From Hyphomicrobiales bacterium (lineage in GTDB: Bacteria > Pseudomonadota > Alphaproteobacteria > Rhizobiales > NORP267): a stretch of 5,054 bases of DNA. The position numbers and the translations under genes were made by a program. Positions 1 through 5,054 of this stretch are shown piece by piece. Under the pieces are notes generated by a model, which made no database searches, was not told where the DNA came from, and was given only the letters and a program-made list of their open reading frames with translations. Location of the stretch: contig JAESRU010000086.1 of the NCBI GenBank assembly GCA_016764455.1, positions 1,143-6,196 of the forward strand. The letters are read 5' to 3'. How positions within the stretch are numbered: position 1 is the stretch's first letter; each line of letters opens with the position of its first letter.

Positions 1-1653
1 CGTTATCTCAGTGCCGGATTTACTGCAATGGCCGCCAGCCTGATCGCTGCCTACTTGCAGGAAATCATCTATCGCGGCTATGCAGGTACGGTCTTGCGGG
101 ACTGGCTCGGGGCTTTCGGGATACTTATCGGGGCGCTTTTCTACGCCCTTACTTTCCACTTTGAGCTTGAACTCTGGTTGGCCACGGTCACCGCCGTCAA
201 AACCGCATTCGCCATGTTTTTGGCAGGCCTGCTCCTGCATCTGGCACGTATCTACCATGGCAACCTTGTGGTTCCCATCGGCCTAACCACCGGCTGGTTG
301 ATGATTGGCATTTATCTGAAAAAGACCGCGCTTTTGCTCCCAAGGGGGCCAAACAAGGATTTCCTGGCAATCATCGCACCTGGTGGCGACATACGGAATT
401 CGGTCATTTTTTGGATGGTGCTGGCGATCGCCGTTTTTGCATATCTTGCCCTCCTCAAATTCCAGGCTGCAATGCCAGCCGTATCTGTCTCGCCAGTCCA
501 CCGGGAAACCAGGCCTTCGGGCAAGGTTTCCTCTCTGTTCAAAAACCTGGTCCAGTTTAACCCGGTCTCAAATCTTTGCGCGCTGGCTTCAATCGATGTC
601 TGGATCAAGGTGTTATGGCAAGCGCGATTCAAGGTGCACCCGGCCTATTTGCCCCGGTTGATATTGATCCTAATGATATCCATGTTTGGCACCATTGTGA
701 ACTTGCCGGAACGTTTTCTGCTTCCACGTTTCCTCAGAAACAAAAAAATCCATGACCCTGTCGTTATCCTCGGCGTACATCGGTCTGGCACAACTTTTCT
801 CCATGACATTCTGGCACTTGACCCGCAGTTTGTTGCACCCCGGGGTTATCAGGTTTTCAACCCGTTTGGCTTCTTTGTTTTCGGGCGCATTTCCCACCTT
901 TTGGTGGGGGCGTTGATGCCATGGCGTAGGCCGATGGATTCTATGGAATTGTCGTTTGAAACGCCCAATGAAGACGAATTTGGCATAGCCTTGAGCGTTC
1001 CCTATTCGCCGCTATGGGGGTGGACACTGCCACTTCAGTCGCAGCATTTTGATCGCTACATCTATCCCGATCAGATGACCAAGAGCGAACGCGCTGAATG
1101 GAAGCACGCGCTATCGATATTCTTGAAAAAAGTGATGCTTTTCAAGACTGGTAGGCCACTCCTCAAGAGCCCGTATCACACAGCAAAAATTGAACTTTTG
1201 ACCGAACTGTATCCAGACGCAAGATTTATCCACCTTCATCGCCACCCACTCGATGTTTATCGCTCCAGCATTATTCTCCAGGAAGGATTGCTGCCTCTGT
1301 TTCAACTGCAATTTCCAAAGCCAGGGCAGAAATTTACAGATCGCCTGCTGGAACAAAATTATCTCCATATGGAAGATGCTTATGAACAACAGTCCAAGGC
1401 CCTGTCACCAGACCAGATTACGGAAACCAGATATTCGGATTTTGCGACAGAAACGATTGTTGAAGTGAAACGTATATACAGCGAAATTGGATTGGAATTC
1501 ACGGACGAATTTCGCAAAAATATAGAAAATTATCTGGCCAACCGCCCCCCGTATCGGCGCAACAAGCACGAGACTTTGAACGAAGAAACCAAGCAGGAAA
1601 TCCAAAAAAAACTACGGCCCTTGTATGATCGATGGGGATATGAAATTGATTGA
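1..1653 (+). CDS. CPBP-like membrane domain fused to sulfotransferase (5' end missing)
   Basis: The frame is open from base 1 (R-Y-L-S-A-G-F-T-A-M), so the true start lies upstream and the Met at 28 (residue 1 here) is probably internal. Residues 1-145 are hydrophobic, with about four to five membrane segments, and resemble the CPBP/CAAX protease fold: QEIIYRG at 11-17 aligns with EExxxRG, ALTFHF at 40-45 with the FxxxH region, and GNLVVPIGLTTGWL at 78-91 with the last motif. From about residue 178 the protein is a sulfotransferase (Sulfotransfer_3 type). It has the family lead-in LPRLILILM (208-216), the PAPS 5'-phosphosulfate loop GVHRSGTTF (249-257), LKSPYH (379-384), the 3'-phosphate motif RFIHLHRHPLDVYRSS (399-414, with R405 and S413), and a typical YDRWGY C-terminus. 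The sulfotransferase domain looks intact and would move sulfate from PAPS to an unknown acceptor at the membrane. The protease motifs look degenerate. Acceptor and membrane-domain role are unknown. Confidence 0.88.
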   Translation, partial: RYLSAGFTAMAASLIAAYLQEIIYRGYAGTVLRDWLGAFGILIGALFYALTFHFELELWLATVTAVKTAFAMFLAGLLLHLARIYHGNLVVPIGLTTGWLMIGIYLKKTALLLPRGPNKDFLAIIAPGGDIRNSVIFWMVLAIAVFAYLALLKFQAAMPAVSVSPVHRETRPSGKVSSLFKNLVQFNPVSNLCALASIDVWIKVLWQARFKVHPAYLPRLILILMISMFGTIVNLPERFLLPRFLRNKKIHDPVVILGVHRSGTTFLHDILALDPQFVAPRGYQVFNPFGFFVFGRISHLLVGALMPWRRPMDSMELSFETPNEDEFGIALSVPYSPLWGWTLPLQSQHFDRYIYPDQMTKSERAEWKHALSIFLKKVMLFKTGRPLLKSPYHTAKIELLTELYPDARFIHLHRHPLDVYRSSIILQEGLLPLFQLQFPKPGQKFTDRLLEQNYLHMEDAYEQQSKALSPDQITETRYSDFATETIVEVKRIYSEIGLEFTDEFRKNIENYLANRPPYRRNKHETLNEETKQEIQKKLRPLYDRWGYEID

Positions 1654-1658
1654 CCCTG

Positions 1659-1688
1659 TGAACACATACCATTTCTTGCCTGTATATT
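1659..1688 (+). promoter_or_regulatory. Candidate weak promoter for the VIT transporter gene
   Basis: A TATATT hexamer at 1683-1688 differs from the sigma-70 -10 consensus at one position. TGAACA at 1659-1664 matches four of six -35 positions, with an 18-base spacer. Transcription would start near 1695, giving a leader of about 20 bases that contains AGAAG (1704-1708), a modest ribosome binding site six bases before the ATG at 1715. The evidence is by eye only, and an AT-rich gap can produce such a match by chance. The transporter could instead be read through from the sulfotransferase gene. Confidence 0.28.
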
Positions 1689-1714
1689 TTTCCCATCCAT
1701 TTTAGAAGTCACCC

Positions 1715-2446
1715 ATGCCCGAAAAAGCTCATCTGGATCATTCCCATCACCCTGACGCTATTGCAGAACGCCTTGCGATCGGTCCACAGGTCAATTATCT
1801 GCGCGACTGGGTTTATGGAGGGATAGACGGTGCCATTACCACATTTGCCATTGTTGCCGGCGTCGTGGGAGCAAACCTGCCGATCCGGGTCGTACTCATT
1901 CTTGGCGCGGCCAATCTACTGGCAGACGGGTTTTCCATGGCGGCAGCCAATTATTCCGGCACCAAAAGCGAGTTGGATGATTATCGCCGGATCAGAAAAA
2001 TTGAAGAGCGTCACATAGACCTTTATCCGGAAGGCGAGCGCGAGGAGATCCGCCAAATATATATTAGCAAGGGATTTGAAGGAGATGATTTGGACAAGAT
2101 GGTCACGCTTGCCACCTCATCAAAGGAACATTGGCTTGATCTTATGTTAACCGAAGAATACGGCTTGTCGAATGTCCAGCGATCACCCATCAGGTCCGCC
2201 ATGGCGACATTTCTGGCTTTTGTTTTGGCTGGTTTCGTTCCCCTGATCCCCTTCATTGCCGGGCTGGAACATGCAGCGATATTGGCGACGGTCATGACGG
2301 GCGCGGTTTTTCTTTTGATCGGGTCGATCAAGAGCCTCTGGTCAACTCAGCATTGGCTATGGTCCGCGCTGGAGACCCTTGGCATTGGCCTTGGTGCCGC
2401 GCTGATGGCCTATCTGATCGGTGATTTTCTCGGGCGGTTCATTTAA
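1715..2446 (+). CDS. VIT1/CCC1-family Fe2+/Mn2+ transporter
   Basis: This 243-residue protein has the full VIT/CCC1 layout. A short His-rich N-tail (HLDHSHH, 6-12) precedes TM1 (about 33-53, with the DGAITTFAIVAGVVGA signature at 38-53) and TM2 (57-79, with NLLADGFSMAAANY at 67-80). A charged cytoplasmic helical segment follows (84-150), then three more membrane helices (about 158-180, 183-206 and 218-242). D38, D71 and M75 sit where the family places ion-path residues. The cytoplasmic segment carries E97, H100, E108, E111, M144 and E148, in the pattern of the metal-binding domain of plant VIT1. Family members export or sequester Fe2+ or Mn2+ using a proton gradient, so a bacterial copy in the inner membrane probably relieves metal excess. 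The start at 1715 has AGAAG six bases upstream. I see no Fur or Mn-responsive site in the short leader. Substrate preference cannot be read from the sequence. Confidence 0.92.
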   Translation: MPEKAHLDHSHHPDAIAERLAIGPQVNYLRDWVYGGIDGAITTFAIVAGVVGANLPIRVVLILGAANLLADGFSMAAANYSGTKSELDDYRRIRKIEERHIDLYPEGEREEIRQIYISKGFEGDDLDKMVTLATSSKEHWLDLMLTEEYGLSNVQRSPIRSAMATFLAFVLAGFVPLIPFIAGLEHAAILATVMTGAVFLLIGSIKSLWSTQHWLWSALETLGIGLGAALMAYLIGDFLGRFI

Positions 2447-2510
2447 CCCGTCGCGGGATTATCCCAATTCCCCATTGTTTACAAGAGACTATTTATGCAA
2501 AGCTCAGACC

Positions 2511-3647
2511 ATGAGATTGCCTGAACCAAGTTTTACCATCGGGATTGAGGAAGAATATCTCCTTGTTGACAAGGAGAGCCGCGACCTCGCCGCTGATCCG
2601 CCAAAAGAATTGATGCAGGATTGCGCCGCTGCGCTTGGCGATCATGTGACGCCAGAATTTCTGCGCTGCCAGATCGAAATCGGCACGCCGGTTTGTTCGA
2701 CCTTGCAGGAAGCGCGCCAGCAGCTTGTTCATTTGCGCAAAACGATTGCGGAAATTTCCGGAAAATACGGTCTAGCCCCGCTTGCCGTCTCAACCCACCC
2801 TTTTGCTGTCTGGTCAGATCAGCATCCGACCGAAAAAGACCGCTACACGATGCTGGCCAAAGACCTCCAGGTGGTGGTTCGGCGCATGGTTATTTGCGGA
2901 ATGCATGTGCATGTGGCGATTGAAAACGAGTCTCTACGCAACGATCTTTTTGGCCAACTGACCTATTTCCTGCCGCATTTGCTGGCTCTCTCCACCTCCT
3001 CACCCTTCTGGCAGGGGCGTGTTTCTGGATTGAAATCATACCGGTTGGCGATTTTTGACGAATTGCCGCGCACTGGCCTGCCGGAACAGTTTGACAGCTA
3101 TGGAGAATTCCAGCGCACTGTCTCCACCCTTATCAGCGCCGGCGTTATCGAAGATGCCAGCAAAATCTGGTGGGATCTGCGGCCAAGCTCCAAATTTCCC
3201 ACCCTCGAGATGCGGGTCACAGACGTTTGCACCCTAATCGACGATACAATCTCGGTCGCCGCGTTATACCGCTGCCTGGCCCGCATGCTGTGGCGGCTGC
3301 GGGGCCAGAACCAGCGGTGGCGCACCTATTCCCGGTTTCTGGTTATGGAAAATCGCTGGCGCGCCCAGCGCTACGGCGTAAAAGAAGGATTGGTCGATTT
3401 CGGCATGGGCGAGATTGTGCCATTCGCCGACCTGACCGACGAATTGATCGCTCTTGTCGCAGAAGACGCTGAATTTTTCGGCTGTGTTGAAGAGGTCAAC
3501 CATGCCCGCACAATCGTCAAGCGCGGCACCAGCGCCGACCGGCAATTGGCGACATTCAATGAGGCAATCGCTGCCAACGCAACGCAATCGGAAGCTTTAT
3601 GCCTGGTTGTGGATCAACTGATTGCAGAAACTCTTCAGGGTGTTTGA
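2511..3647 (+). CDS. ybdK: YbdK-type carboxylate-amine ligase (glutamate-cysteine ligase family 2)
   Basis: With the ATG at 2511 the protein is 378 residues, the usual length for this family (E. coli YbdK is about 370). The N-terminus PSFTIGIEEEYLLVD (6-20) is the family signature and carries the metal/ATP-binding glutamates. CGMHVHVAIE (129-138) is the conserved Met-His-Val-His strand. WWDLRPSSKFPTLEMRVTD (220-238) is the second hallmark block, with R224, E233 and R235. YbdK proteins are ATP-dependent carboxylate-amine ligases with weak gamma-glutamylcysteine synthetase activity in E. coli; their physiological substrate is generally unknown. The frame stays open upstream to 2421, but that longer start would overlap the transporter gene by 26 bases and add 30 unconserved residues, so I prefer 2511. 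The ribosome site is poor: AAAGC at 2499-2503 is the best candidate. The gene lies 64 bases after the transporter, so co-transcription is possible. Confidence 0.93.
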   Translation: MRLPEPSFTIGIEEEYLLVDKESRDLAADPPKELMQDCAAALGDHVTPEFLRCQIEIGTPVCSTLQEARQQLVHLRKTIAEISGKYGLAPLAVSTHPFAVWSDQHPTEKDRYTMLAKDLQVVVRRMVICGMHVHVAIENESLRNDLFGQLTYFLPHLLALSTSSPFWQGRVSGLKSYRLAIFDELPRTGLPEQFDSYGEFQRTVSTLISAGVIEDASKIWWDLRPSSKFPTLEMRVTDVCTLIDDTISVAALYRCLARMLWRLRGQNQRWRTYSRFLVMENRWRAQRYGVKEGLVDFGMGEIVPFADLTDELIALVAEDAEFFGCVEEVNHARTIVKRGTSADRQLATFNEAIAANATQSEALCLVVDQLIAETLQGV

Positions 3648-3703
3648 ATGAAAACCTGATAATTTATGGTTTTTGCTTGCCTGATTGATCGTTTACCATG
3701 CAC

Positions 3704-3731
3704 AATCTAACCTTTACGTAAAGGTTAGATT
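3704..3731. promoter_or_regulatory. Perfect 28-bp palindrome, probable operator (or translation-blocking hairpin) of the hydrolase gene
   Basis: Bases 3704-3717 and 3718-3731 are exact reverse complements, with no spacer and the core ACCTTTACGTAAAGGT. The right arm ends one base before the hydrolase ATG (3733) and contains AAAGG (3720-3724), the only good ribosome binding site, eight bases from the start. A possible promoter is TTGATC (3685-3690) with TAACCT (3708-3713) at 17 bases, which would put the -10 and the start site inside the palindrome; its -10 is poor. A dimeric repressor bound here would block transcription. If transcribed in full, the RNA would fold into a 12-bp stem hiding the ribosome site. 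The perfect symmetry is seen directly; the operator role is inferred. The missing T-tract argues against a terminator. Confidence 0.7.
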
Positions 3732-3732
3732 T

Positions 3733-4602
3733 ATGAGCAAAGACGCCGCCACAATTTCTGATATTTCGTTTCAGGCCACCGACGGTTTTCCATTGAACGG
3801 AAAGCTGTATCTGCCGGATGGCCCGCCAACAGATATCATCATGATTGGTGGCGCCGTTGCTGTCCCGCAAAAGGTGTATCGTCATATCGCAACCTATCTG
3901 GCATCCCGAGGGGCGGCCGTATTTACTTATGATTATCGCGGGATCGGGGCATCGCCGGCTGAAGACCTGAAGACTTTCAAAGCGCCCATGCAATATTGGG
4001 CGAACCGGGATTTCGCCGCCGCGATCGACTGGATGAGCGGGCGCTTTCCAGATACCAAGATGAAGTTGCTCTGTCACAGTTTTGGCGGCCAGGCCTTTGG
4101 CCTCAGCGACCGCAGCAACCATTTTTCCAAAGCCGTCATGGTTGCAGCACTTGCAGGATATTGGGGGAATTTCGATTGGCCCGAAAGCTGGCGGATTTAT
4201 ATCGCCATGCAGATCCTGTCACCTCTCATCGCGCGGATTTACAGCTATTTGCCCGGCAAATATTCCGGCTTTGGCGAAGACATGGCCTGGAGCACTTTCA
4301 GTTCATGGGCTGAATGGTGCAAAAAACCGGATTATTTCTTCGACGCTGAATCGGTTCCAGAAACCAGGCATTTTGCGGATTATACAGGCGACATTCTCTC
4401 GATCCGCCTGACCGACGATAAATGGGGCACCTCCAGGGCCGTTGATCGTTTGGTAGACCGGTTTTCAACCGCCACCATTACCAAGCAGATTGTCTCGCCG
4501 GACTCGATTGGCGTAAAAAAGATAGGCCATTTTGGTTTTTTCAGACCTGACCACAAAGACAAGCTCTGGGCCGAAACCGCTGACTGGCTGCTATCGGACT
4601 GA
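3733..4602 (+). CDS. Alpha/beta hydrolase (COG4757-like serine hydrolase)
   Basis: This 289-residue soluble protein has no signal peptide. The early segment ATDGFPLNGKLYLP (15-28) forms the usual first strands. GGAVAVPQKVY (39-49) is the oxyanion-loop region and FTYDYRGIGAS (64-74) is the strand-helix block. The nucleophile elbow is CHSFGGQ, with S116 as the probable catalytic serine. D228 or D229 (RLTDDKWGT) and H266 (KIGHFGFFRP) are likely to complete the triad. Residues 145-215, rich in Trp and Tyr, look like a lid over the active site. The layout fits the COG4757 group of predicted hydrolases (esterase or lipase type), whose substrates are unknown. The start at 3733 is chosen over an in-frame TTG at 3685 because AAAGG (3720-3724) is well spaced and the extra 16 residues would only translate the palindrome. 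The gene is 85 bases after the ligase and seems separately controlled. Confidence 0.88.
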   Translation: MSKDAATISDISFQATDGFPLNGKLYLPDGPPTDIIMIGGAVAVPQKVYRHIATYLASRGAAVFTYDYRGIGASPAEDLKTFKAPMQYWANRDFAAAIDWMSGRFPDTKMKLLCHSFGGQAFGLSDRSNHFSKAVMVAALAGYWGNFDWPESWRIYIAMQILSPLIARIYSYLPGKYSGFGEDMAWSTFSSWAEWCKKPDYFFDAESVPETRHFADYTGDILSIRLTDDKWGTSRAVDRLVDRFSTATITKQIVSPDSIGVKKIGHFGFFRPDHKDKLWAETADWLLSD

Positions 4603-4924
4603 AATAGCGGCCAAACCAACTTGTCCACCGGATTTCCACAGATGAGCTAAAATTTTGCAGTTAAAGCCTTTGGCTGCTGGACAGAAATCAAGCTTTGCTC
4701 CTAGACTGAAAGGGTCAAATCGACACGGACCCCAGGGAAAGCGGCGAGGAGACCCGGATAAGGAACTGCAAAGTTTCAAAACCGGCAATAGTCTTTGACC
4801 ATCATACAGTGAGCGCGCCTTCGGGTTGTCGATTACAGGCTGATAGACAAATGGCTAAAGGGAGGCGGCGATTGCGATATCGTCGTCTTTCTTTTTGGCT
4901 GAACGCCCAAGTTTTGGAAAATCC
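4603..4924. other. Intergenic gap of 322 bases with no recognised feature
   Basis: Neither strand offers a convincing gene: the open frames here lack family-like sequence and plausible start sites. A few weak inverted repeats occur (GGGTC at 4712-4716 with GACCC at 4728-4732; CAAAG at 4769-4773 with CTTTG at 4793-4797; AGCC at 4665-4668 with GGCT at 4672-4675), but none forms a terminator with a T-tract or a structure I recognise as a riboswitch or known RNA. The region presumably holds the end of the hydrolase transcript and the promoter and leader of the aminotransferase gene. TTGACC at 4795-4800 is a possible -35, with no matching -10. An unannotated small RNA cannot be excluded. Confidence 0.6.
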
Positions 4925-5054
4925 ATGATCGATATTGCACGCGTTCGCGCCGACACCCCTGCAACGGCTAACATTGTTCATTTTAACAATGCTGGCGCGG
5001 CGCTTTCGCCTCTGCCCGTATTGGATGCGGTGAAAGATCATCTGGACCTTGAAG
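4925..5054 (+). CDS. Aminotransferase class V-fold PLP enzyme (3' end cut by window)
   Basis: Only the first 43 codons are inside the window, and the frame is open to the right edge. Residues 17-34 (IVHFNNAGAALSPLPVLD) match the N-terminal signature of the class V aminotransferase / cysteine desulfurase-like family, where the N-N-A-G-A-A stretch lines the active-site entrance. The continuation AVKDHLDLE is the expected following helix. The PLP-binding lysine and everything that would fix the reaction lie downstream, so desulfurase, transaminase, epimerase-like and ergothioneine-lyase-type functions all remain possible. GGA at 4916-4918 is a modest ribosome binding site six bases before the ATG. 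The 322-base gap upstream suggests a separate transcription unit. Confidence 0.8.
   Translation, partial: MIDIARVRADTPATANIVHFNNAGAALSPLPVLDAVKDHLDLE

Noticed and set aside
2447..2457. CCCG-TCG-CGGG hairpin directly after the transporter stop codon, as a terminator
   Set aside because: The stem is only 4 bp and no T-run follows, so it is too weak to call.
2421..2510. Longer start for the YbdK-type ligase, overlapping the end of the transporter gene
   Set aside because: The extra 30 residues do not look like the family, which normally begins just before PSFTxGIEEEY. The ATG at 2511 gives the standard length.
3651..3674. AAAACC / GGTTTT inverted repeat after the ligase gene, as a terminator
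   Set aside because: It is an AT-rich 6-bp stem with a 12-base loop. The T-run is part of the stem, so there is no convincing intrinsic terminator.
3664..4122. Minus-strand open frame of 152 codons opposite the hydrolase gene
   Set aside because: It runs antisense to the well-supported hydrolase and its palindrome, and its translation resembles no family. It is a shadow frame.
4621..4641. TTGTCCACC and TTTCCACAG, resembling DnaA boxes of a replication origin
   Set aside because: Both deviate from TTATNCACA, there are only two, and no dnaA, dnaN or AT-rich unwinding region is present.
4895..4917. TTGG / CCAA / TTGG alternating pairings near the aminotransferase ribosome site, as a possible RNA switch
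   Set aside because: The stems are only 4 bp, which is expected by chance, and no known leader motif accompanies them.
4802..5041. Minus-strand open frame of 79 codons opposite the aminotransferase start
   Set aside because: It overlaps a clearly family-like coding start on the + strand, and its translation is rich in Arg and Cys with no recognisable domain. It is a shadow frame.

Overview
The window holds five same-strand (+) genes from what is most likely an alphaproteobacterium with moderate GC content. That assignment is a weak inference from protein flavour: the sulfotransferase, VIT transporter, YbdK ligase and class V aminotransferase all read like those of sphingomonad-type or related marine Alphaproteobacteria. 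No rRNA, tRNA, mobile element, CRISPR array or phage gene was found.

Layout: (1) 1-1653 is the 3' part of a gene that enters from the left edge. It encodes a membrane region related to CPBP (CAAX/Abi) intramembrane proteases, fused in one open frame to a complete PAPS-dependent sulfotransferase domain. (2) 1715-2446 is a complete VIT1/CCC1-family Fe2+/Mn2+ transporter. (3) 2511-3647 is a complete YbdK-type (GCS2 family) carboxylate-amine ligase. (4) 3733-4602 is a complete alpha/beta hydrolase, preceded directly by a perfect 28-bp palindrome that ends one base before the start codon. (5) 4603-4924 is a 322-base gap in which I recognise nothing. (6) 4925 to the right edge is the first 43 codons of a class V aminotransferase-fold PLP enzyme.

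The first three genes are separated by 61 and 64 bases and could be loosely co-transcribed, although a plausible weak promoter lies in the first gap. The hydrolase appears to have its own control region built around the palindrome. I see no convincing single pathway linking the genes: metal transport, amide-bond ligation and sulfation sit side by side, and most of this looks like ordinary chromosomal content. The two points that stand out are the CPBP-sulfotransferase fusion, whose protease motifs are degenerate, and the 28-bp palindrome overlapping the hydrolase ribosome binding site.
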